From an uncultured Pelagibacteraceae bacterium (GTDB lineage: Bacteria; Pseudomonadota; Alphaproteobacteria; Pelagibacterales; Pelagibacteraceae): 37,651 nucleotides of DNA. The translations under genes were made by a program, and so were the position numbers. A model generated the notes under the pieces. That model searched no databases and was not told the origin of the DNA. It worked only from the letters and a program-made list of their open reading frames with translations. Positions within the stretch are counted from its first letter, which is position 1; each line of letters opens with the position of its first letter. This document shows, one piece after another, positions 19,936 through 29,493 of this stretch. The DNA lies in assembly GCA_902595745.1 (NCBI GenBank), contig CACJRE010000008.1, positions 1-37,651 on the forward strand. Direction: 5' to 3'.

Positions 19936-21390
19936 ATGAATCAAAATATTAATATCGATCCCTATGGTTTTAGAGAATATGACGCTCGTTGGTTGTACGA
20001 AAAGGACATAAATGAAGAAGGGATTACGAATCTCGGTAAAGGTTTAGGTACTCAAATAAAAGTTCATACAAAAAAAAATAATCCGAGAGTTATAGTTGGA
20101 CACGATTATAGGTCTTATAGTGAGGAAATTAAAAGTGCTCTTAAAAAAGGGTTAATTTCAACAGGATGTTATGTTGAAGATGTGGGTTTGTCATTATCAC
20201 CAATGGTTTATTTTGCACAATTTAATTTAGATGCAGATGCAGTTGCTATGGTTACCGCAAGTCACAATGAGAATGGTTGGACTGGAGTTAAAATGGGTAT
20301 CAAAAAAGGCTTAACGCATGCACCAGAAGAAATGAAAGAATTAAAAGATATTACATTAAATGAAAAATTCTCAAATGGCGAAGGTAGTGAAAAAAAAATA
20401 GAAAACTTTCAACAAGTTTACAAGGATGATTTAATAAAAGATAATAAAATTAATAAAAAATTAAAAGCAGTTGTTGCATGCGGAAATGGTACTGCCGGAG
20501 TATTTGCTCCTGATATTTTAAGAGGCATTGGTTGTGAGGTTATTGAGCTTGATTGTAATTTAGATTGGACTTTTCCAAAATATAATCCTAATCCAGAAGA
20601 TTTGGAGATGCTTCATGCAATTGCAAAAGCTGTTAAAGATAATAAAGCAGATATTGGTTTTGGTTTTGATGGGGATGGAGATAGAGTTGGCGTTATAGAT
20701 GATCAAGGAAATGAAATATTTTCAGACAAAATTGGTTTATTAATTGCAAGAAACTTATCTAATAAACATAAAAACTCTAAGTTTATCGTCGATGTAAAAT
20801 CAACTGGACTATATTCAAAAGATAAAATTTTATTAGAAAATAATTGTAAAACTATTTATTGGAAAACAGGACACTCTCACATTAAAAGAAAAGTTAACAC
20901 TGAACAAGCTTTAGCAGGTTTTGAAAAAAGTGGTCATTTCTTTTTTAATCAACCTCTTGGTTATGGATACGATGATGGAATTAATTCAGCTATTCACGTA
21001 TGTCATCTATTAGATAATCAAAATAAAAAAATGAGTGAAATTATAAATGAATTGCCAACTACATATCAGACACCTACGATGGCTCCTTTTTGTAAAGATG
21101 AGGAAAAATATCAAGTAGTTGAAGAATTAGTTAAACAAGTTGAAGAAATTAAAGATAACAAAACCAAAATTGATGATCAAATTATTACTGAAGTATTAAC
21201 AGTAAATGGAGTAAGATTTTCTTTTGAAGATGGATCATGGGGACTAATAAGAGCGTCTTCAAACAAACCTTCATTAGTAATTGTTACCGAAAGCCCAACC
21301 TCAGACAACAGAAAGAGGAAGATCTTTGATTTTATTGATGATTTACTTCAAAAAACTGGAAAAATAGGCCAATACGATCAAAAAATATAA
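19936..21390 (+). CDS. Phosphomannomutase/phosphoglucomutase
   Basis: 484 aa; VTASHNENGWTGVKMGI (TASHNP-like), GFGFDGDGDRVGVID, FEKSGHFFF. Confidence 0.94.
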   Translation: MNQNINIDPYGFREYDARWLYEKDINEEGITNLGKGLGTQIKVHTKKNNPRVIVGHDYRSYSEEIKSALKKGLISTGCYVEDVGLSLSPMVYFAQFNLDADAVAMVTASHNENGWTGVKMGIKKGLTHAPEEMKELKDITLNEKFSNGEGSEKKIENFQQVYKDDLIKDNKINKKLKAVVACGNGTAGVFAPDILRGIGCEVIELDCNLDWTFPKYNPNPEDLEMLHAIAKAVKDNKADIGFGFDGDGDRVGVIDDQGNEIFSDKIGLLIARNLSNKHKNSKFIVDVKSTGLYSKDKILLENNCKTIYWKTGHSHIKRKVNTEQALAGFEKSGHFFFNQPLGYGYDDGINSAIHVCHLLDNQNKKMSEIINELPTTYQTPTMAPFCKDEEKYQVVEELVKQVEEIKDNKTKIDDQIITEVLTVNGVRFSFEDGSWGLIRASSNKPSLVIVTESPTSDNRKRKIFDFIDDLLQKTGKIGQYDQKI

Positions 21391-21460
21391 TACTTAATAA
21401 AGTTAATTTTCAACTAATAAGTGTTCATAAAACTTTAAAGAATCATCTAATTTAAATTGT

Positions 21461-21495
21461 GAGGTGATGGAGGGAGACTGAAGTCACCTCTTTTT
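21461..21495 (+). terminator. Rho-independent terminator-like hairpin downstream of the phosphomannomutase gene
   Basis: GAGGTGA (21461-21467) ... TCACCTC (21484-21490), perfect 7-bp stem, 16-nt loop TGGAGGGAGACTGAAG, followed by TTTTTATTT. Confidence 0.7.
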
Positions 21496-21895
21496 ATTTA
21501 AAAGCATTTTTTATTTTTTCTATCATATTTGTTAAGGCTATTTTTGAGTATTTTTTACCTTTAACAACCCATACAGATAATGGCCAAGAACTATCTCGCT
21601 TGTTTCTTGCAATGATATGTATATGTAACTGAGGAACAATATTCCCAATTTTTTCTACATTAAGCTTTGATGTTTTAAATAATTTTTTCATTATTTTGCT
21701 CACAAAAACAATTTCTTTCATAAGCAAAATTTGATCTTTAGAATTAAGTTCAGCGATATCTTCAATCTTAATTCTTTTAGGAATTAGAATTAACCATGGA
21801 AATTTAGAATTATCGTGTAGCCTAATAGTGCATAATTTAAGATCTTTTACATAATGTGAAGACTTTAGAAATTTCTTATCTAATTTAAATGACAT
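21494..21895 (-). CDS. HIT family protein
   Basis: 133 aa; WLILIPKRIKIEDIAEL, NIVPQLHIHIIARNKRDSSWP (HIT triad region). Confidence 0.9.
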   Translation of the reverse strand: MSFKLDKKFLKSSHYVKDLKLCTIRLHDNSKFPWLILIPKRIKIEDIAELNSKDQILLMKEIVFVSKIMKKLFKTSKLNVEKIGNIVPQLHIHIIARNKRDSSWPLSVWVVKGKKYSKIALTNMIEKIKNAFK

Positions 21896-21897
21896 AT

Positions 21898-22683
21898 TTA
21901 TAATTTTAAGTACTCATAGAAAAACTTAATCGCTACGATTAGCAGGAAAATAGCTAATAATTTACTAATTATATTTTTATCTATCTTGTGAGCTGTTCTT
22001 GCTCCTAATCTTGCCATAAAAGTTGTAATGGGAATAAAGATTAAAAAAGCAGGTACGTTTAAAAATCCAATACTAAAAGGTAAATTTGTTTTTAAATAAC
22101 TTCCTGAAATAAAAAAACCTGTTGCACCAAATAATGCTATTAAAAAACCAATTGCTGCTGCGCTACCTATTGCTTTATTAATTGAATAACCAAAAAACTT
22201 AAGAATTGGTACATTCATGACAGCACCCCCAATACCCGTTATAGCCGAAATAAATCCAACAATCGAACCAAGTATAATTTTTAAATATAATTTCATTTCA
22301 GATATTACATTTTGTTCTTTTTCTTTAATCAAAAGTAAATAAATTCCTAAAAAAAATATTACGACTGAAAAGAAAAGCACTAGAGATTTTGTTTTAAAGG
22401 TGGCAGCAAATACTGTTCCCAAAACAACTCCAACAACTACAAAAATACCGTAGCTCTTCACTACACTAAAATCTACCGAATTAAATTTATGATGAGTTAA
22501 AACTGAAACTACTGATGTTGGAATTATTATTGCAAAAGAGGTTCCAACTGCTAAGTGCATTATAAATTGTTTATCAATTCCTAAAGATCCAAAAATATAA
22601 TAAAGAAATGGAACAGTAATTAAACCACCACCAATACCAAACAAACCAGCAACAAAACCAACAGGCACTGCTGTTAGTACCAT
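21898..22683 (-). CDS. Sulfite exporter TauE/SafE family membrane protein
   Basis: 261 aa; VGFVAGLFGIGGGLITVPFL, GFISAITGIGGAVMNVPIL repeated motifs. Confidence 0.93.
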   Translation of the reverse strand: MVLTAVPVGFVAGLFGIGGGLITVPFLYYIFGSLGIDKQFIMHLAVGTSFAIIIPTSVVSVLTHHKFNSVDFSVVKSYGIFVVVGVVLGTVFAATFKTKSLVLFFSVVIFFLGIYLLLIKEKEQNVISEMKLYLKIILGSIVGFISAITGIGGAVMNVPILKFFGYSINKAIGSAAAIGFLIALFGATGFFISGSYLKTNLPFSIGFLNVPAFLIFIPITTFMARLGARTAHKIDKNIISKLLAIFLLIVAIKFFYEYLKL

Positions 22684-22723
22684 TAATAAAATAAAATAAC
22701 TATATTCGTTTGCTAGAATTGAA

Positions 22724-23716
22724 TTAAGCAGACTGCCCTACACTTGTATCAACATTATTGTATTTAATCTTATCCATTATGTGATCAATTTTTTTAACAT
22801 CAGCATCTCTTACACACATATTTTCGCTTAAATATCTTTTCCAATAACTAGCACCTGTTTGACCATGAAATAATCCAATAGTATGTCTCATTATTTGATT
22901 TAATCTAGTCCCCTTTTTGATTTCGTCTTTCACATAAGGAATTAATTGTTCAATTACATCTTGTCTGCTTAAAACTTCTTTAGTACCAAAAATTTCTTTT
23001 TCAATGTCTGCTAACATATAAGGGGTATGATACGCTGCTCTTCCAATCATAACTCCATCAGTTTTTTGAAGATGTGGTTTTATTTGATCGACAGATGTTA
23101 TTCCACCATTAATAATTATCTCATCATTTGGAAAATCTTCCTTTAATTTATAAACATACTCATATTTTAAAGGAGGAATGTTTAGATTTTGTTTAGGAGT
23201 AAATTTTCCTAACATTGCTTTTCTTGCATGAATAATGAATGTCTTAACACCTGTTGATTTTAAAGTTGTAATAAAATTATGAAGATTTTCATAATCTTCT
23301 ACATTATCGTATCCAATTCTAGTTTTGATAGTTACAGGTAAGTTTGTTGAGGCCTGCATTTTACTTAAACAATCTGCAACCAAATTAGGCTCTTTCATTA
23401 AACAAGCACCAAATTTACTTTTTTCAACTTTTCTACTTGGGCAACCTAAATTTAAATTAATTTCATCATAACCAAAGTCCTCACCAATTTTTGAAGCCTC
23501 AGATAAAAGTTTTGGAGATGATCCACCTAATTGTAATGCAACAGGTTTTTCGTTAATATTAAATTCAAGCAATCTTTTTTTATCGCCTCTATTGATTGCT
23601 TCATCAACAACCATCTCTGTATATAAAAGTGTATTTTTTGAAATCAGTCTTAAAAAGTAACGCTCATGACGATCTGTACAGTCCATCATAGGAGCAACTG
23701 ACACTTTCCTATTCAT
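22724..23716 (-). CDS. dusA: tRNA-dihydrouridine synthase A
   Basis: 330 aa; VAPMMDCTDRHERYFLR, YTEMVVDEAI, INLNLGCPSRKVEKSKFGACLM, MIGRAAYHTPYMLADIE. Confidence 0.94.
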   Translation of the reverse strand: MNRKVSVAPMMDCTDRHERYFLRLISKNTLLYTEMVVDEAINRGDKKRLLEFNINEKPVALQLGGSSPKLLSEASKIGEDFGYDEINLNLGCPSRKVEKSKFGACLMKEPNLVADCLSKMQASTNLPVTIKTRIGYDNVEDYENLHNFITTLKSTGVKTFIIHARKAMLGKFTPKQNLNIPPLKYEYVYKLKEDFPNDEIIINGGITSVDQIKPHLQKTDGVMIGRAAYHTPYMLADIEKEIFGTKEVLSRQDVIEQLIPYVKDEIKKGTRLNQIMRHTIGLFHGQTGASYWKRYLSENMCVRDADVKKIDHIMDKIKYNNVDTSVGQSA

Positions 23717-23738
23717 GATTTAACTTTATATGATTTTA

Positions 23739-24275
23739 TTATGAGTTTGAAGCGTCTGTATCTTCTGAATTTACTTCTGCTTCTTGATTTTCTTGTTCTG
23801 AAACTTCATCAAGAGAAACTTCACCTTGATCATTCATTATTTCCTCACCCGCTGAAACATCAACATCTGGCTTAGCTGTTTCTGATAATTCAGCTAAATC
23901 TTCTTGTGAAACTTGAATTTTTTCTGGAGTTTTTCTTGCTCTTTTAGATGGCAAAATTGGTGTTCCACTTTTTGAGATCTCACCTTTATACATGTTTTCA
24001 AAATCATCACCTATTTCCTCATCGTCTTCAACACCATCATCTACTTGTTCAACATGTTTTCTAAGCTTGTAAACTGCACTTTCAGTTAAATCGGAAACTT
24101 TAATCGTTTCTTCTGCAATTTCTCTCAATGAAATAACTGTATTTTTATCGTTATCTCTATCTAATGTTGGTTCAATTCCTGCATTTAATTGAGTAGCCCT
24201 TTCCTTAGCAACAAGCACTAATTCATAAGGACTCTCTACTTTATCTATGCAATCTTCTACTGTGACTCTTGCCAT
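23739..24275 (-). CDS. rpoZ: DNA-directed RNA polymerase omega subunit with long acidic C-terminal extension
   Basis: 178 aa; [48 protein letters not shown]; about 100 extra Asp/Glu-rich residues. Confidence 0.93.
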   Translation of the reverse strand: MARVTVEDCIDKVESPYELVLVAKERATQLNAGIEPTLDRDNDKNTVISLREIAEETIKVSDLTESAVYKLRKHVEQVDDGVEDDEEIGDDFENMYKGEISKSGTPILPSKRARKTPEKIQVSQEDLAELSETAKPDVDVSAGEEIMNDQGEVSLDEVSEQENQEAEVNSEDTDASNS

Positions 24276-24318
24276 GGGCGATTATTTATACCTCGAACTA
24301 AAAAAATGCAAGGATTTT

Positions 24319-25524
24319 CTAAATTATCACTGGATTAAGCTTATTTCTGACCAAAAATAATAAAATTAAAGAAATGAATATATAAGTGCCTGATACAACA
24401 GCTATCCCCTCAACAGTAAAACCTATATCTATTAAAAATCCAAATAAAGCAGTACCAAAAGCTGTCGCAAATACCATCAATGCAGTAGTTAAAGCCTTAA
24501 TAGATCCAAGATATTTAACTCCATATAATTCAGCCCACGTAGAAGATCCTAATATATTGGCAAAGCCATTGGATATCCCTACTAAACCTAAAAATATAAA
24601 GGCTGTAAACGGTGTATCAAAAAAGAATAGAACTATTACTGATAACAAAAGTGGAATATTCATATAAATTAATAATTTTCTACTTGTAAACTTATCAATC
24701 AAATATCCTGATAAAAATAAAGTTAAAACTGATAAAACTGAATAAGACATAAATGATTGAGCAATAATATATGGTCCCCAACCTTTTGAACTTTGAACAA
24801 AAGACTGGAAAACAGCAAAGCCTGTAAAAATCCATGGCATAGCTAACATGTTTGAACTAATGATATAAAATCTATAATCTTTTATTACTTCTCGTCTCTT
24901 CCATTGTTTAATCTCAACATCTTTTTTATCTTCATCACTTGCCTCTCTAGAATCTAGATTTAAATTTTTAATCAATAAAAAAGAAGCAATAGGTAGAACA
25001 ATTAAAACTGTTAATGAAAAAATAACCCAAAGATTTTGCCAATCTATGATTGTTAATAAATAAACCATTAAAACTGGCATAATAAATTCCGCTGAAGAAA
25101 GGCCAAACCAGCTAATACTTAAAGCTCGTCCTCTGGTTTTAGTAAAATACCTTGAGATAGTAGTTGATGCTGTATGAGACATCATTCCTTGTCCTGAAAA
25201 TCTCATCAAAAAAATTGCTATAAATAATAAAAAAACTGACGATATTTTTGAAAAGAAGAAACAAGCAAATGATAAAAGAATAATTACAAAAAATGCAAAT
25301 TTAAAAATATTTACATCATCAATTTTTTTTCCAACCCAAATTAACAAAAGACTACTACACAAAGTTGCTGATGCATAAATTGAGCCAAATTGTCCATGAG
25401 TGATAGATAGCGCTTCTCTTATACTAGAATTAAAAAGTCCTAAAAAATAACTCTGTCCAAAACTTGAAAAAAATGTAAAAATAAATCCAAATAGAATTAC
25501 TTTAAATTTCAAACTATTAAACAT
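24319..25524 (-). CDS. MFS transporter
   Basis: 401 aa, 10-12 hydrophobic segments; NSSIREALSITHGQFGSIYASATLCSSLLLIWVGKKID. Confidence 0.85.
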   Translation of the reverse strand: MFNSLKFKVILFGFIFTFFSSFGQSYFLGLFNSSIREALSITHGQFGSIYASATLCSSLLLIWVGKKIDDVNIFKFAFFVIILLSFACFFFSKISSVFLLFIAIFLMRFSGQGMMSHTASTTISRYFTKTRGRALSISWFGLSSAEFIMPVLMVYLLTIIDWQNLWVIFSLTVLIVLPIASFLLIKNLNLDSREASDEDKKDVEIKQWKRREVIKDYRFYIISSNMLAMPWIFTGFAVFQSFVQSSKGWGPYIIAQSFMSYSVLSVLTLFLSGYLIDKFTSRKLLIYMNIPLLLSVIVLFFFDTPFTAFIFLGLVGISNGFANILGSSTWAELYGVKYLGSIKALTTALMVFATAFGTALFGFLIDIGFTVEGIAVVSGTYIFISLILLFLVRNKLNPVII

Positions 25525-25538
25525 GGGAAATAAAAATT

Positions 25539-26414
25539 ATGTCTTGTAATGTTGCTTTCATAGGTCTTGGTGTCATGGGTTATCCAATGGCAGGTTATAT
25601 ATCAAAAGCTGGTCACAATGTAACTGTTTATAACAGAACAACTGCTAAAGCTGACAAATGGATTGCAGAATATAAGGGTTCAAAAGCAGATACTCCTGCA
25701 AAAGCAGCTGAAGGTGCTGATTTTATTTTTACCTGTGTTGGAAATGATAATGACTTAAGAGAAGTGTCTCTTGGAGAAAATGGAATATTTAGTACAGCAA
25801 AAAAAGGATGTGTTTATATTGATAACTCAACTGTTTCTGCAGAAATCTCAAGAGAGCTTTATCAAGCTGCTAAAGATAAAGGATTTGATTTTTTAGATGC
25901 GCCTATTTCAGGTGGTCAGGCTGGAGCTGAAGGTGGAATACTTACAGTAATGGTTGGTGGTGATGAAGATGTATTTAAAAAAGCGGAACCAGTTATTGAT
26001 TGCTATAGCAGAAAAGTAAAATTAATTGGTAAATCTGGAAGTGGACAGTTAACTAAAATGATGAACCAAATATGTATTGCAGGAACAGTTCAAGGTTTAT
26101 CTGAGGCGATCAACTTTGGCATTAACGCTGGATTAGATATGGATATTGTTATGGAAACTATATCAAAAGGTGCTGCACAATCCTGGCAAATGGAAAATAG
26201 ATATCGAACTATGACTGATGACGTGTTTGATTATGGTTTTGCAATTGATTGGATGAGAAAAGATCTGGCTATTGTTATTGAAGAAGCCAAAAGAAATGGT
26301 TCGCCTGTTCCTATCACAGAAATAATCGATGGCTATTATGCAAAGGTTCAAGAAATGGGCGGTAATCGTTGGGATAGCTCAGGGTTAATAGCACTTTTAA
26401 AAAAGAAAAAATAA
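25539..26414 (+). CDS. NAD(P)-dependent oxidoreductase, 3-hydroxyisobutyrate dehydrogenase-like
   Basis: 291 aa; NVAFIGLGVMGYPMAGYISKAGHNVTVYNRT, FLDAPISGGQAGAEGGILTVMVGG. Confidence 0.93.
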   Translation: MSCNVAFIGLGVMGYPMAGYISKAGHNVTVYNRTTAKADKWIAEYKGSKADTPAKAAEGADFIFTCVGNDNDLREVSLGENGIFSTAKKGCVYIDNSTVSAEISRELYQAAKDKGFDFLDAPISGGQAGAEGGILTVMVGGDEDVFKKAEPVIDCYSRKVKLIGKSGSGQLTKMMNQICIAGTVQGLSEAINFGINAGLDMDIVMETISKGAAQSWQMENRYRTMTDDVFDYGFAIDWMRKDLAIVIEEAKRNGSPVPITEIIDGYYAKVQEMGGNRWDSSGLIALLKKKK

Positions 26415-26417
26415 TCT

Positions 26418-27023
26418 GTGACTGATACCGTTCCTTATTACGAGGACTTTACAGAGATCAAAAAGAAGATTTGGTCAATGCTGACTAATGCAGTCAAAGA
26501 CAGAGGGTCACCCTTTCGAATACCTGTTTTTATATGCGGAGATCAATCTGATTTTGATGGACGAATAGTTGTTCTTAGAAAAGCAGATGAAACAAACAAT
26601 CTTGTTCAATATCATAGTGATATTCGATCGGATAAAATCGCTAAATTAAAAGCAAATAAAAATGCTGCTTTATTGTTTTATGACAAAGAAGAAAAGATAC
26701 AGGTTAGACTTAAAGTTGAATGTACTGTTAATCACGATAATGAAATAACAAAAGAATCTTGGTTAAAAACACAACATATATCTAGAAAATGTTATTTAGT
26801 TGATGAAGGGCCAGGAACCGAAAGTGAAATACCGACTTCAGGACTAAAACCAGAATTGGATAACTTTGATTATACTAAGGAACAATCTGAAGAAGGTTAT
26901 AAAAATTTTACCGTTATTCAGTGCAAAATAAAATCTATTGAATGGCTTTATTTAGCAGCCAAAGGTCACAGAAGAGCTAAATTTAATTTAGTAGATAATA
27001 AAAATACTTGGTTAGTTCCCTAA
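26418..27023 (+). CDS. Pyridoxamine 5'-phosphate oxidase family (FMN-binding) protein
   Basis: 201 aa; DGRIVVLRKADETNNLVQYHSDIRSDKIAKLKANKNAALLFYD, IEWLYLAAKGHRRAKF; GTG start. Confidence 0.85.
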   Translation: MTDTVPYYEDFTEIKKKIWSMLTNAVKDRGSPFRIPVFICGDQSDFDGRIVVLRKADETNNLVQYHSDIRSDKIAKLKANKNAALLFYDKEEKIQVRLKVECTVNHDNEITKESWLKTQHISRKCYLVDEGPGTESEIPTSGLKPELDNFDYTKEQSEEGYKNFTVIQCKIKSIEWLYLAAKGHRRAKFNLVDNKNTWLVP

Positions 27024-27310
27024 ATTCCTTTTACAATAATATTACTTCCCTCAGAGTTCTGTAATCGTATATCTTTTACAGGTTTATATTCATCTGAATG
27101 ATACCACTCTAAAGCTCTTTCATAAGTTGGAAATCTGATGATTACTAATCTTGGAAAATTATCTTCTCCTTCAACAACTTGATATTCTCCATTTCTAACT
27201 AAATATTCTCCATCATATTTTTTAACAACTTCGCTAACTTTAGCTACATACTCTTTGTAGTTTTCAGGATTTGTTACTTTTAGTTGTGCAATCACATATC
27301 CGGCTGGCAT
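27020..27310 (-). CDS. DUF1330 family protein
   Basis: 96 aa; GYVIAQLKVTNPENYKEYVAKV, LVRNGEYQVVEG, LVIIRFPTYERALEWYHSDEY. Confidence 0.9.
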   Translation of the reverse strand: MPAGYVIAQLKVTNPENYKEYVAKVSEVVKKYDGEYLVRNGEYQVVEGEDNFPRLVIIRFPTYERALEWYHSDEYKPVKDIRLQNSEGSNIIVKGI

Positions 27311-27321
27311 TTATTACTCCT

Positions 27322-27834
27322 TTAAAAAATCGATTTTGAATATTTTTTCCAATTATCTTGATAATGCTTAGTATTCTCTAATACTTCTTTTTTTTCTTCC
27401 TCAGTTACTTCTCTAACAACCTTACCTGGAGAACCAACTACTAATGAATTGTCTGGTATTTCTTTATTTTCAGTAATTAAAGCTTTAGCACCGATGATGC
27501 AATTTTTTCCAATCTTAGCGTTATTAAGTATTACTGCCCCAATACCAATTAAACTATTATCCCCAATTGTGCATCCATGTAACATTACTAAATGTCCAAC
27601 GGTCACATCCTTTCCAACTTTCAAAGGACAACCTGGGTCAGTGTGTAAAACACATCCATCTTGGATATTGGATCCCTCACCTATATAGATATTCTCAATA
27701 TCTCCACGTAATACTGCATTAAACCATACGCTTGAGTTTTTTTCCAAAGTAACATCCCCAATAATAGTTGCATTAGGAGCAACCCAATTTTCGCCAGAGT
27801 TTTTTGGTTTTTTATCTTTTAAATCATAAAACAT
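27322..27834 (-). CDS. Gamma-carbonic anhydrase family protein
   Basis: 170 aa hexapeptide-repeat protein; VWFNAVLRGDIENIYIGEGSNIQDGCVLHTDPGCPLKVGKDVTVGHLVMLHGCTIGDNSLIGIGA. Confidence 0.92.
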   Translation of the reverse strand: MFYDLKDKKPKNSGENWVAPNATIIGDVTLEKNSSVWFNAVLRGDIENIYIGEGSNIQDGCVLHTDPGCPLKVGKDVTVGHLVMLHGCTIGDNSLIGIGAVILNNAKIGKNCIIGAKALITENKEIPDNSLVVGSPGKVVREVTEEEKKEVLENTKHYQDNWKKYSKSIF

Positions 27835-27853
27835 AATTTATATAGTTTACATT

Positions 27854-28408
27854 ATGCCCATACAAACTCCAATATGTGATTTTGGTAAAAAAGCCATACC
27901 CTTTAAATTAAAGTCAACTGACAATAAAATTATTTCATTAAATGATATCAAAGGAGAAAACGGAACTTTGATTATGTTTATTTGTAATCATTGTCCATAT
28001 GTTAAAGCTATTACAAAAGAACTTGTAGAAGACTGCAATGAATTAAAAAAGATTGGAATAAACTCAGTTGCTATATGTTCAAACGATTTTGTTAATTATC
28101 CAGAGGACTCATTTGATAATATGATTAAATTTTCAAATGATAATCAATTTAATTTTCCATATTTACATGATGACACCCAAAAGATTGCAAAATCTTATGA
28201 TGCTGTCTGTACGCCAGATTTTTTTGGTTATAACAAAGATTTAGAACTTCAATACAGAGGTAGATTGAGAGAACTTAAAAATTTTGTACCTGTAAAAGAC
28301 AGGGAAAGTGATTTGTTTAAATCTATGAAACAAATTGCTGAAACTGGTAAAGGACCACAACATCAAATCCCTAGTGCTGGTTGTGGTATCAAATGGAAAT
28401 ATGATTAA
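27854..28408 (+). CDS. Thioredoxin family protein (AhpC/TSA-like)
   Basis: 184 aa; LIMFICNHCPYVKAITKELVEDCNEL, YDAVCTPDFFGYNKDLELQYRGRL. Confidence 0.9.
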   Translation: MPIQTPICDFGKKAIPFKLKSTDNKIISLNDIKGENGTLIMFICNHCPYVKAITKELVEDCNELKKIGINSVAICSNDFVNYPEDSFDNMIKFSNDNQFNFPYLHDDTQKIAKSYDAVCTPDFFGYNKDLELQYRGRLRELKNFVPVKDRESDLFKSMKQIAETGKGPQHQIPSAGCGIKWKYD

Positions 28409-29490
28409 TGTATTTAATCGTTACTAAATCTTTCCCTCCTGAACTGGGTGGCATGCAAAGCTTAATGTGGGGACTTGCAAGAGAACTATCAAAAAACTTT
28501 ATGATTAAAGTTTTTGCTGATTACATTGAAAATCATAAAGAATTTGACGAACAAGCTTCGTTTTCTATTGAAAGAGTTGGGGGACCCGAATTACTCAGAA
28601 AATATCGAAAAGCATATCTCATTGATGAATTTGTTAAAAATAGCAAAGCAAATGGAATTATAGCTGATCATTGGAAAAGTTTAGAGCATTTAAAAACAAA
28701 TAAAAAAAAATATTGTTTAATTCATGGTAAAGAAATTAATCACACTAAAGGATCAGGGATTAACAAACGTTTATTAAAAGTTTTAAATAATGTTGAAAAA
28801 GTAATTGCTAATTCAAAATATACTAAAAATTTAGCAATTGAAATTGGAGTAAAAGAGGAAAATATTATTGTTATTAATCCAGGGATAGATCCAATTAAAG
28901 ATCTTGATAAAAAATCATTAGATAAAGTTGAGAGCTTACTTAAAGTCAAAACACCAAGATTAATTACAGTTTCAAGATTTGATAAAAGAAAAAATCATGA
29001 AAAAGTAATAATGGCTTTAAGAAATTTAAAGCAGATTTATCCAGATATTGTCTACGTTTGTATTGGTTATGGGGATGAAGAGGAAAATATTAAAAGTCTT
29101 GTAAAAGAATTGAACTTAGAGGATCAGGTAATGTTTTTTAAAGATATAAGTGATGATTTAAAAAATGCCTTAGTGGCTAAATCAAATATATTTGTAATGC
29201 CATCTATTGTTTATAAATCTTCAGTAGAAGGTTTTGGAATAGCTTACACTGAGGCCGCACAATATAGTATTCCCTCCATTGGTGGTGAAGTTGGAGGTGC
29301 ATCTGATGCAATTGAACATGAAAAAACAGGTCTAATTTGTGATGGAACCAATTTAGACTCAATTTATTATTCAATAAACTCAATGCTAGAAAATAAAAAA
29401 TATTTAGAGTATGGAAAAGGTGCCAAAGATAAAGTCTCAAAATTTTATTGGTCTAATATTATTGAAGAGTATAAAAAGATCCTAAGCTAA
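28408..29490 (+). CDS. Glycosyltransferase family 4 protein
   Basis: 360 aa; TKSFPPELGGMQSLMWGLAREL, LITVSRFDKRKNHEKVI, VMPSIVYKSSVEGFGIAYTEAAQYSIPSIGGEVGGASDAIEHEKTGLI. Confidence 0.93.
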   Translation: MYLIVTKSFPPELGGMQSLMWGLARELSKNFMIKVFADYIENHKEFDEQASFSIERVGGPELLRKYRKAYLIDEFVKNSKANGIIADHWKSLEHLKTNKKKYCLIHGKEINHTKGSGINKRLLKVLNNVEKVIANSKYTKNLAIEIGVKEENIIVINPGIDPIKDLDKKSLDKVESLLKVKTPRLITVSRFDKRKNHEKVIMALRNLKQIYPDIVYVCIGYGDEEENIKSLVKELNLEDQVMFFKDISDDLKNALVAKSNIFVMPSIVYKSSVEGFGIAYTEAAQYSIPSIGGEVGGASDAIEHEKTGLICDGTNLDSIYYSINSMLENKKYLEYGKGAKDKVSKFYWSNIIEEYKKILS

Positions 29491-29493
29491 TTT

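Noticed and set aside
29204-29440. 78-aa minus-strand ORF inside the GT4 gene
   Set aside because: His/Leu-rich antisense shadow of a well-supported glycosyltransferase.
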